Assembly (NCBI GenBank): GCA_905160935.1
Contig: CAJHZI010000513.1
Location: 906,001 to 970,000, forward strand
DNA from: Enchytraeus crypticus
Taxonomy: Eukaryota; Annelida; Clitellata; Enchytraeida; Enchytraeidae
Length of the DNA stretch: 64,000 bases
Reading direction: 5' to 3'
Both the position numbers and the translations under genes were made by a program. Under the pieces are notes generated by a model, which searched no databases, was not told the origin of the DNA, and saw only the letters and a program-made list of their open reading frames with translations. Below are positions 10,301-20,100 of this stretch, one piece after another. Position 1 is the stretch's first letter. Every line of letters begins with the position of its first letter.

Positions 10301-12558
10301 ATTATTACCTGAAAAATGTTAATGAATTCATTGTTTGCCTTCTCACGTACAAATGTACGAACTAAATGCATATTTGTATGTGGTCCTAAATTGTGGTAAA
10401 ACTTGCCAGATGTAATAAAAAAATGGTGATTGCGTAGTGGCGCCTCTGACAAATTACAAATATTCCAGGTGATTTTTTCACAGTAAGCAAATTTTATAAA
10501 AGCTCCATATAATATTATTAGCTAATTTTATGCTGATTTAAATTTTTCATTGAGCAATGGTTTATAAATAAATATAGTATTTTGTATAGTTTGATTGATT
10601 TTATGGAATGAATGATTATAATTATCTGACCATTTGATTGATTGATCAATTGATAGATCTGTCCATCGATCTAGTGTACTGTGATTGCACTGGCTGCTGT
10701 ACCCGCATTCAAAGCACTGCATACATAGTACATACCAGGTTTTCATGCTTGCATGGCGTAATTATATTGAATCTCTGTATGATTATAATAATAATAATAA
10801 CCTCCGAAAATTTCTATAGTGGTGTCATGGCAGGTGTCCGGTCTTCGAAACTGCTTTACAGATTACTTGCAGGTTATTTTTAATCCTTTCCATGGTTAAT
10901 CATAGGCTTGCTATTGATAGTGCCAATCGGCAGCCATCTCCGATACCAGATTAACCTTCAATGGGCTCAAGGGGTTATCCATCATTACTTGACTGAACAG
11001 GGCTTTGAACCCAGGCCACTTGTGTATCCGAGGCGAACACTCTAACCATTACGCCATATCCCCTCCCCACAAAAGTAATGAATTTGAAGATTTTGTATGT
11101 GTCATTTTCTGTAGGACACAGTTATGGGGCGGGTGGTGCCCTGGCCCTAGCCCATGACTATAGGGTGATGAATTCAGAGCAGGGCTGGTTCTGTCTCATT
11201 GAGATACACGTTAACATGCCGTTCTCTCCTTGGACGATGAAATTACTCCAGTGTGTATTGCTTTCACTCTTAGCTCTGATTTGAAAATAGAAAAATTATT
11301 GTTATCATATGTTGCAAAGGTTGCAATAGATTGATATAATTATGAATTGCATTAATTATGCGTACAGTGTTAACTGTGGTTTATAATTGATATGTGAAGA
11401 TATATGTAATAATAAAAGTTCTGGTAAAATTCTATATATTAAAATATTGAATAATAATTGATAGTTAGATATTAAAATGTTAGAATTATAGCAGAGATTA
11501 AACATGAAGATAACTTAAAAGATCTATATTAAATTTGAAAATCATATATTTGTCTGTGTGAGATCAGTAGTACTGTTTGAGGTGTTCATGAGGTCCTGAG
11601 ATCAATTCGAGATAGAGCTAATGATAGACCAAAATCATGGACATTCACCAGACTGGTTACATGGATAACTGACTAAACTGCTCAATGGTTATAGAAGTTG
11701 CGGTAGAAGTAACATATATCAACCCAGATGATCAGTTCACTACAATCTGTATTTAATTTTGTGAACTTCTACATAGGTCGAATTATATCCCAACTGATCC
11801 TAGTTTTATTCCTATATTTCTATAAGCAATTGTGCAGTTTTTCTAATTATATCTAACCATTTTGAAGCTTCATCACAATACTAAGAAATTCTCTCTCTTA
11901 GTGCACTGCCTACTGGCAGGTCCATGGTTGTGATATACAATTTTTTTCTTAGGGGTCCTGCTTTTGACGAGGTGGGCCCCTATGCCTTCCTCAGCTTCGA
12001 CTGACATTTACTGGGCAGGGGCGTTATTCCCTGAAAAAACTATCCTGTTTACCCATAGAAATTCTAACATTAATAATAATAATAAGAACAATAATAATTA
12101 GAGTGCTACAGTCATCAATGACAACATCGAGCATTATAGAGACCGGCGAGCAAAATCAAGCCGGCGAGCAAAAAGAAGGTCCAAAAACAGTGCAAATTCC
12201 AAAATCCAGATAATTATCAGTCCAAAGTAGGCCTAACTGTTATGTTCTAGTAAATGTTATTAGTAAATGTTGTGTTCTCAGTCAGAGACTGCGACTGCCC
12301 AGGGCGTCCACCGAATGTGTACTGCTTGGGAGACGCCTCGCTGCCAGGGAGGCTGAAGAGTTGGGTCTCGTGGAGGGGGTTGCCTCAAAAGCTGATCTGC
12401 TCAGTCTGGCTCAAAGTTTTGCTGCCAAGGTTCTTCCTCCCAATCCAGTGATCAGCAGGACAAGCTTGGCGAACATGAAGAAAGACTTCTTTAAAGAAAT
12501 TCTGGAAACATTGCCTAATAATACGTCAGTGCTTGAGACGTACAGAGCTCGACTGTAG
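7320..12558 (+). CDS. ECI: Enoyl-CoA delta isomerase, probably peroxisomal (4 exons, 254 aa)
   Basis: Coding exons: 7320-7483, 9205-9392, 11115-11250, 12282-12558. All introns are GT-AG, phases join correctly and the total is 765 nt. The product belongs to the crotonase superfamily. Enzymes of this type move cis-3 or trans-3 double bonds of unsaturated enoyl-CoAs to trans-2 for beta-oxidation. Exon 2 carries the CoA-binding ITTGVGKFFSLGVDLDWL region. Residues 117-125 (NGHSYGAGG) form the oxyanion-hole loop. Glu147, in the CLIEI context, is at the position of the catalytic glutamate. The last three residues, ARL, fit the PTS1 consensus, and no N-terminal mitochondrial presequence is apparent, so peroxisomal targeting is inferred. 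The start has G at -3 and is followed by a typical beta-strand N-terminus. Introns 1-3 are loaded with LINE and SINE insertions. The exact paralogue (ECI1, 2 or 3) is not decided. Confidence 0.93.
7640..8910 (+). pseudogene. Jockey-like non-LTR retrotransposon fragment in isomerase intron 1
   Basis: Broken reverse-transcriptase coding sequence. About 7725-7890 encodes the thumb-proximal segment with SINLDKTCYMI (the LN-x2-KT motif). About 8130-8520 encodes LGVILDENLTWKLH followed by the conserved C-terminal region (SRIQYCIEIYG). About 8545-8710 gives an SHLWNMLPENIQ-type end. The frame is split by about 200 bp of unrelated sequence between about 7890 and 8125, and by stops. It ends near a short (CTA)n tract at about 8895. 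Inactive. Confidence 0.8.
9592..9815 (-). mobile_element. SINE family A in isomerase intron 2
   Basis: Reverse copy with a GATTCGAACCC B box (about 9727-9738) and an A-box region at the high end (AACCATTGCGCTATT). Begins with the family's ATAGTGAAATGATCAAC 3' end. Confidence 0.75.
9816..10780. other. Intronic stretch without recognised elements
   Basis: Part of isomerase intron 2. No coding or RNA gene seen; short GATT-rich runs near 10585-10660. Confidence 0.35.
10783..11068 (-). mobile_element. tRNA-derived SINE, family B
   Basis: Reverse copy of the family at 20789-21062. It starts with the (AAT)n-type tail (about 10785-10800). On the reverse strand it contains GGGTTCAAAGCCC as B box and ATGGCGTAATGGTTAGAGTG as A-box region. 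It ends about 45 bp before the acceptor of isomerase exon 3. Confidence 0.8.
11285..11885. other. Intronic stretch with a degenerate SINE A
   Basis: Isomerase intron 3. Around 11575-11735 a weak forward match to SINE A is visible (GAGGTCCTGAGATCAATTCGAG, CATTCACCAGACTGGTTACATGG, ATCAACCCAGATGATCAGTTCAC). The rest is AT-rich without features. Confidence 0.35.
11886..12055 (+). repeat. Dispersed repeat family D
   Basis: Shares TTAGTGCACTGCCTACTGGCAGGTCCATGG (first part) and CTATGCCTTCCTCAGCTTCGA plus CATTTACTGGGCAGGGGCGT (second part) with 58605-58860; the first part is also at 57645-57725. Origin not recognised. Confidence 0.6.
12095..12232 (+). repeat. Half copy of fold-back element
   Basis: One arm of the 28368-28812 element: TTAGAGTGCTACAGTCATC, ACAACATCGAGCA, AATCAAGCCGGCGAGCAAAA, GTGCAAATTCCAAAAT and TCAGTCCAAA. 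It ends about 50 bp before isomerase exon 4. Confidence 0.7.
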
Positions 12559-12883
12559 AGACAGTTAAGTAGATAGTGTTTATAAACTGGATTAAATTAC
12601 AAAAGTAGAAGGATAAATACAGGAAGAGCATTGGATGTAGGTCAAATAGAGGTCGTAAGTTTGATGGAATCAGCTAAATATAGGTTACGTTTATGTAGAA
12701 CAATACAGCTATAGCTAGTAGTCAGCTAGAGCTGACAATATATTAAGGAAATATAGCAGTTTTGTCGATTACGATATGACTGCAGACTTTAAGGAATTGC
12801 ACTACAGTAATCAGTGATTTTCGAGGTGTCTAGTGAAGATATTAATGTATATTTAGTTCATATCTGTCTACTACTATTAAACG

Positions 12884-12889
12884 AATAAA
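12884..12889 (+). terminator. Possible polyadenylation signal of the isomerase gene
   Basis: AATAAA about 325 bases after the stop codon, followed by T-rich sequence. It is a plausible candidate but common by chance in AT-rich DNA. Confidence 0.35.
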
Positions 12890-13618
12890 TAGTCAGCAGA
12901 ACAAATCATCTTTCTTTGCACTCTTTAATGGACATTTTGTTTTTGCATCTACCAATTGGCATCATAGTCCTCAATCAAGCCATGGACGGACGACAGTAAT
13001 GCTCTAGCTATGTGTGGTTGTATAAATTGTAATGTGCAAAACATAAGCTATTCAACGAGTTGTTTGTTGTCTTTGAGATCACATTGCTCATCAATCAAAC
13101 CATTTTTCTCTGCCTATAGCTCCTCGCTGTAAGTTTGAAACTGTCTTTATTTATTAATTTCTTTTGTCTATAAATTGCTTTGGAACGGTTATTTCGTCAT
13201 CAATTATTTCGTAATCTATTTAAATTTTAAATGCTGATTTTTAAACTATAGATTCTTGAATATTGACAATTATAGTGAATATTGACTTATTATTAATTTT
13301 TTGAACAGTTTAGATATAAATTCATTAAAAATTTCCGGCTCTGATCGGTGCGAGTCAATCTCATTCGTTTTTATCCGCATTGAATGAGGTTATATAGACA
13401 TAAATTATAATTTATCAATTTTAATGAGAATATGGTGTCAAACGGCGGCGCTAAAAACTGTTCGAATCGAACATAGTCTACATAGAGTAGAATAGATCTC
13501 CAGTTCTCCACTAAATTTTACCGCTTCCTCTTTGGATGATTTAAAACTGGGTAGCTGCGTGCTTGGATAGCTGCTGTTAAATGTTCCGAATGTCTGTCAT
13601 TGTCTGAAGAGCATATAG
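12890..13618. other. Intergenic stretch with no supported gene
   Basis: No coding exon or known repeat recognised between the isomerase 3' end and the next hAT-like element. Confidence 0.35.
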
Positions 13619-14368
13619 TGTGCAAGCAGGGGCGGATCCAGGAATTTTTTAAGGGGGGGCCCGAAATTTTTTTGGAGAGTACACATTTTTTGCTTACGCC
13701 CCACTTTCTTCGGGACATGGGACGCAAGCAGAAAAATACTGTGGGTTGGGGGCTCAATATTTGTTCACTAATGCCTTCGGCTCGTAGAGTGAGTGTATCA
13801 CCGTATCTTACCCTCCCCCCCCCCCCCCCCCCCCAATCATACCCGTACTGAAGTCAGGGGAAAACCTCAAATGCTTAAAATCCTACATTTGTTTTGGAAA
13901 AAGTAGGTTAATTTTTTTCCCCTCTGAAGAAAGTCTGCGGATCTGGACGAATTGCAAAAGTGACCTAATTTTGGCGGTAGGGAGGGTGTTTAAGCCCCTA
14001 CCAGCCAAGGCTGTTAGCACCAGTGCTTCGGGACAGAGTTCACATTTTTTATTTACACCATTTTTTCATCTAATACAGTGGTTGAAGTGAAAATTGAGAG
14101 CTAATGAAACAGGCAACATTCTTCGGGCCCCCCTTCCATTATACTGGGCTCCTACTATATCAAATATGGGGCCCACTTTGAAATAAATCGAGCTAATGGA
14201 TACTGAGTTCCCTCTCGTACCCCCCCCCCCCCACAACCACAGCCTTTACAAACATATTTACACATCTAAATTGCCATTGAAACAATTAAAATACAGTTTA
14301 AAAATTTTTATCGGCGGACCTAAGGTGGGCCCTGGCCCCCCTCCCCCGGATCCGCCACTGTGTGTAAG
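13619..14368. mobile_element. hAT-like miniature element, family 1, copy 2
   Basis: Body is 13627-14360 (734 bp). Left end CAGGGGCGGATCCAGG; right end the reverse complement of CAGTGGCGGATCCGG. Flanks are TGTGCAAG (13619-13626) and TGTGTAAG (14361-14368), an 8-bp target duplication with one difference. The first 60 bp are nearly identical to copy 1 at 1387-2005, and the interior has C homopolymer runs (13815-13834, 14220-14232). No transposase. Confidence 0.9.
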
Positions 14369-14399
14369 CGCACCAGGTAACGTCAAGACAATTTAATTG

Positions 14400-14480
14400 A
14401 CTATCTGGAGTCCTGGCATCAATTCTCGGTAGAGCTTGTGGTATTGAAACTACTTTAAAAGTGATATAGGCATCATCAGA
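14400..14480 (+). repeat. Degenerate SINE A fragment
   Basis: Weak match around GGAGTCCTGGCATCAATTCTCGG, comparable with 11580-11610. Confidence 0.25.
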
Positions 14481-14599
14481 TGATGATCATTCATGTCTGT
14501 TTATCAGTTAACGGAAAAGAATGGACGCGTAACTTGAATAGACATTATTCTAAGAGAATAGACCTATGCACGCTCACTTTATAACAAGTAATTTCAGGT

Positions 14600-14905
14600 T
14601 TGGAAAATCCAATTGTTTCAAAAGTATGTTTAGGCTTTTTTCCACCGTTACTTTGAAAGCTAGAAATCTCTGAAATCTTAACCAGAAATGAGAAATGTAA
14701 TGCATGTTTTGCACTATTTTTGACTTGTCTATGACTTGACTAATAGCTAAGCTATTAATTTGTAGTATTAATCAAATATTAATGTTAAACTATCAAATTT
14801 AAAAAATTTCAAAGTTAAAACATTTAGGGATTCGTAAAAAACCTACTTGTGGGATTTTAGGTTTTTAAAACTAAAAATCTAAAACTTACTTCGCACCCCT
14901 TAGTA
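14600..14905. mobile_element. Degraded hAT-like element, family 2, inverted relative to 15766-16038
   Basis: Aligns to the reverse complement of 15766-16038 over a long middle segment (GAAAGCTAGAAATCTCTGAAATC, CCAGAAATGAGAAA, TTAATTTGTA...ATCAAATATTAATGT). Termini and target duplication are eroded. Confidence 0.6.
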
Positions 14906-15757
14906 ATTTTGACTAAATTAAACTACAAGGCAATCAGATTCTACGCTGAACTGAAAGTCATAGTACATGGTATTTAGGTAATAATTCTACGTTTAAATAT
15001 ACAGCTAACGATCAATGTTTCATTTCACGTCAGAAATGATTGAAATCTATTTTTAGAAAGATTTTTCGCGGTTAACACGGTGAATAAAACTACTTTTATA
15101 CGAACTCTTTGAACAACTTCCGTTGAAAAATACCTCGTTATCGTTCATTTTATTAGTTACATTTATTCTCTGCCTAATCGTTGTCTAACGTGGTGTCTTT
15201 CTCACTTCACAAGACGTCCTGTGGTCTGAATTCTACAATCATACTAACGGATCATCGAGGTTGGTCAGATTTGATTGATTTCTGGAAGCGTGATATATCT
15301 ATCTACTGCGGCAGTTTAAAAATTAAATGCCCGGCTTGTATTGAGTTCTCTTTGACTTTTAATCAGTTGAAGTATTTTACTTTGGGATTCAAATCTGGGT
15401 GCATTTATTGGCTTAATTTTTTGGTTCGTCGTTAGGAAGTCTTTTTGAATTAATAGTGTACTTTAATCTTGGTCATTTCTATAGAAATTTTTAATTAAAG
15501 CATGCGAAGGCATTTAAATTCTGGTAGCGTAGTGCATGTAGTCTGTTATTTGGCGAGAATATATTCCTATCAAATCTCTCATCAAGATAGCTAAGCTAAT
15601 CTTACAATTCACTATTCTCATGCGTCTAATTGTAGCCTTCAATATTTTATATCAGGCATTGGTAGTCTAAGACACAGGTAATAAACCCGGACGTGGTTTA
15701 GTAGTATAAGCTTACTTTTTAGTATTTCATTTCTTTTTGTTAAGAGTGGGTTGTTTT

Positions 15758-16046
15758 AGTAAAATCAGGGGTGGAAAGAGTAAAAGACCTAAAAACCTAA
15801 AAGCCTATCTGAAAAATGTTTAAAATTTGAATTTTTGAATGGCATTTAAATCTGGCAATTTGACATTAACATTTGATAACTGTTACAAATTAATTGTTGA
15901 GGTATTAGTCTAGTCAATAGTGCACATTAAGTTTCTCATTTCTGGCTATGATTTAAGAGATTTATAGCTTTCTAAGAAACTGGAAAAAATCTAAAAAACC
16001 GACTGTTGTTTTATAAAAAAATAGTTTTTCCACCCCTGAGTAAATG
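15758..16046. mobile_element. hAT-like miniature element, family 2
   Basis: Body is 15766-16038 (273 bp) with 12-bp terminal inverted repeats CAGGGGTGGAAA (left) and TTTCCACCCCTG (right). Flanks are AGTAAAAT and AGTAAATG, an imperfect 8-bp target duplication. CAGGG termini and 8-bp duplications indicate hAT. Non-autonomous. Confidence 0.8.
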
Positions 16047-17139
16047 TGCACCTGATGTAAATGTTTTTAACAATATCATTTTCCTTAATCTGAAAATATG
16101 GGATTATTGGAGAACTTTGTTGCAAATGAGAAAGTCAGCAAATTTTGTTAATATATTCAAGTAAACTATCATTGATATCAGAGATATAACTACTGAACTC
16201 AATATATAAAAAATTTATCTCTCTGTGACCTAATAAGGTGATTCACTGATCTTTAGCATAAGTAATGCCGCAAAATTGTTAGTTTTATGGCAAAATTGTA
16301 TTAATTTTACGCTATAGATAAATGAAAATAATTTAGTTAGAACTACTAAATATTTGGTAACTTTTTTAAGACCAGTGTGAAGGAACACTTGGAACAGCGC
16401 TGCTACACACATGCTGGCTGCATATTGAGCGCAAGAATTATGAGGGCAGCAGCATTACTGCCTAGTAGTACTGTGCATTAACTAGTATTATTGTACAGTA
16501 TGATGTATAGTAATATACATGGATATGATAACGTGTTGTTAATGCTATTGGAGCGAAAGCTTACATATGCAGTAGATGGATTGAGAAAAGTGGCTTAGAA
16601 GCCTTAATTTTCCTAAGTTATAGACTACATTAAGGTGTATAACGCCTTTTTTGAAGGTATTAACTTGTTTAGGGATGCAGTTCTCTTTACGGAGCATAAT
16701 AGCAGAGATACTGGGAAGTGTTCTGCAACTTGGCAGAACAATAAAGGGAGAGAGACTGTTAATACAAATTTGTATTTGTAGTAATAGTAGTAGCAAATTT
16801 GTGACCATTAGCTTTGTTTAGTGATTTAAGCACTATATTATAGTTCTAATATTACTTATAGCTTAGCGAGATTATAGCAGATTAATTTAAAATATTAACA
16901 AAAGGATTGTCTTTTACTCATAATTCATTCTTGCTTTAATGTATTTTAGTTAAATTTATTTATACAGCTCTTCATTAGTCAGCTACAACTAAATACAATT
17001 GGTGATGCGCTTAGTAGAGGGATGAATGGATTTAATTAGTTGATTGAACAATAGAAGTAAAACAGTTGTAGGTGATTGTTAGTTATATAAATGCTTTATT
17101 GTTGTTGTTTACTGTTCTTGTTGGCAACCCCTCTAGATC
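16047..17139. other. Region upstream of RCC1
   Basis: No coding exon recognised. No clear TATA box or CpG-rich promoter stands out. Sequence close to the start codon is AT-rich with T-rich runs (17095-17120). Confidence 0.35.
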
Positions 17140-20100
17140 ATGACCTCCGTGAATTCTAGGAAGAAAAATAGTGCACAGATCACTACCAATAATAAGGGTA
17201 AAGGTAAGGCTGGCAAAACTGCAGCTAATGAAGCACCGGTAACTAATGGTAACGGGCACCAAGACGATGGCACATCAAGTATTTCATCAAAAAGCAGCAA
17301 AGGAGCGGTGGGTAAGAAGACTGTGAACAAGAAAGATGCTGTTGATGTTAATGATGTGGAGATGAGAACTGACAATCAGTTAGATGCCGATGCTGTTAAC
17401 TCTAATTCATCAGCTACTGCTAATTCAGCTTCTAGTGCTGCTGCAGACAGCACCACAGATGTGGATGTGGACAAAGCTGCTGAGCCTAAAGCAGTCAAGG
17501 GCAAAGGCAAAACTGCTGCAGCTACAGCTAAATCTGCTGCTGCTGCTACAGCTAAATCTTCAGCTAAGGCTAAGTCTTCTGATGTTGGGGCTAAAGGTAG
17601 TAAGCAGAAACGCAAGGGAGCAGTAAATTCTAAAGATGGCAATAAGTCAGGGGCAACTAATCAACAAAAAAATGCTGCTGCATCATCTAGCTCAGCTGCT
17701 ACAGCTAGTGCAACTGCTACTGCTGCTGCTGCATCAACTAGCTCAGCTGCTACAGCTAGTGCAGCTACTACTGCCGGGGCTAAACGTAAAGGAACATCCT
17801 CTGCGACTGCTCTTGCTCCACCTAACAAGAGAATCAGGCTGTGGACTGGTTAGTATTTTGTTAGGCATTTACAAATTCAATCAGTTGCAGCTGTTACAAG
17901 ATTTTATACACAGACTGTGCACGATTAACGGGCTGTTTGAAGAGTGAATTGTAAAGTAGTGCCGTATACCCATATGAACTGAAAGACGTTATCTATGGCT
18001 TTCATTGAATTTTGAGTCTTCTTATGTAATACGTAATGTTAACTTACAGAGATCATTTTGTTAGCATGCTGGTGGGACAGTTGAGTTAATGATAAGATAA
18101 ACTGGATGCTACTTATTCTTAGCCCAGACTGACTGTCTCTGACTGACAGAGACAGTGTCTCTGTCACTGTCTCTGACAGTGCAATACAGCTGCTTGTAAA
18201 TGCTTAAAGAAAGACATTAATGCCAGTATATACTACGCTCACCTTAAACTGCAGATAACTTAAACCCCAGAATAGATTTAGACCACGAAATAGATATTTT
18301 GTATTCACAAATAAATTTTGTGTGGTTATTAACTACAAGGTCAACAGTCAAAATTATATCACTCTGCCAAGAAAGGCACCATCTTTCAGGCTGATCGACT
18401 AATCGGCTTTCTACGTAAACAAAGCCAGAGTTTCACTTCTTAATCGGTGAATTAACTAAACAACGATTTAAACCTCGGAAAAGAGTGGTACAGACTTTAG
18501 GCCTCTGTTTTAGGCTTTTGGAACACCAAATATGTCATAGTTAGTAAATACAGTCATAAATGTAATATTGAATCAATTTCAAAACTGTTGTTTATAGAAG
18601 ATCATGCAGAAGGTGGAGTAGTGTTGACTTGTGGCACAGGAGACACGGGACAACTGGGACTTGGTGAGGACACACTGGAAAAGACTCGTCCTGCAGTCGT
18701 TGACAAGCTTCCGGAAAAGTGTCAGCAGATCTGTGCAGGGGGCATGCACACTGTTTGCGTCACTGTCACTGGAGAAGTATGTCTGTCTGTGCTCTTATAG
18801 TATGTCTGTCTGTGCTCTTAAACTGTGTCTGTTTGTGCTCTTAAACTGTGTCTGTTTGTGCTCTTTAAGTGTGTCTGTCGGTGCTCTTAAAGTAAGTCTG
18901 TCTGTGCTCTTAAACTGTGTCTGTCAGTGCTCTTAAAGTATGTCTGTCAGTGCTCTTAAACTGTGTCTGTCAGTGCTCTTAAAGTATGTCTGTCTGTGCT
19001 CTTAAAGTATGTCTGTCTGTTGTCTTTAAGTGTGTCTGTCAGTGCTCTTCAACTGTGTCTGTCAGTGCTCTTCAACTGTGTCTGCCAGTGCTCTTACACT
19101 GTGTCTGTCTGTGCTCTTAAAATATGTCTGCTGTGCTATTAAGTCTGTCTGTCTGTGCTCTTTAAGTGTGTCTGTCAGTGTTCTTAAACTGTGTCTGTCT
19201 GTGCTCTTAAAGTATGTCTGTCTGTGCTCTTTAAGTGTGTCTGTCAGTGTTCTTAAAGTGTGTCTATCTGTGCTCGTAAAGTATGTCTGTCAGTGAATGT
19301 CAGACATACACTGGACTGGTTATACAGAAAATGGTCTGAATGTCTAAGGGTTTAAGCATGTGGTATTAAAAAGTGATAGATATCAACACAGTTGATCATT
19401 TCACTATACTGCATGCTTACTTAGTTGTAGTTGGTTGTATGTGTATGTATGCCACATTTGCTGCTTGCTCTGATTTAAACTGAATACTTGCATCTCCCTA
19501 AGAAAACTGGCAGTAGGAACGTTCACCTAGGGCCTGCCACCAGGCTAGACAATATATATAGATAGACAGTGCTTCCTATAGCAAATTCTAATGATAGATT
19601 AAGTGATAATAATAATAAAAGCTTAACGTCTGTTGCCTTATCCAAGGATGACGTCAGGGACGTCACAACAGCACACATCACTACAGATATATTCACCCTG
19701 ACCAATCGGCAGAAATGTGCTGAAGAGAAGTAAGGTCCTAAACGAAAGCCAATCCGGTGATCAAAAATGGTCAGGGTAGATTGATTATGTCTATGGTGGG
19801 AAAAGATCCAACTCGATGAAATAGATTGATTAGTTTATTGATTGATTGACTGATGTAGTTGTACACGTTTGGGTGTAATGACGAGGGAGCTGATTGATTG
19901 ATTGGCTGTATTGATTGATTGATTGACTGATGTAGGTGTACACGTTTGGGTGTAATGACGAGGGAGCTGATTGATTGATTGACTGATGTAGGTGTATATG
20001 TTTGGGTGTAACGACGAGGGAGCTGATTGATTGATTGACTGTATTGATTGATTGATTGACTGTATTGATTGATTGATTGATGTAGGTGTACACGTTTGGG

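Noticed and set aside
17376..17642. Antisense and alternative-frame open frames over the RCC1 N-terminal tail
   Set aside because: Low-complexity GC-richer codons open shadow frames; the + strand frame from 17140 joins correctly to RCC1 exon 2.
18777..19297. Regularly repeated 23-bp units resembling a CRISPR array
   Set aside because: Units are head to tail with no spacers, the setting is a eukaryotic intron, and no cas-like genes are present. It is a minisatellite.
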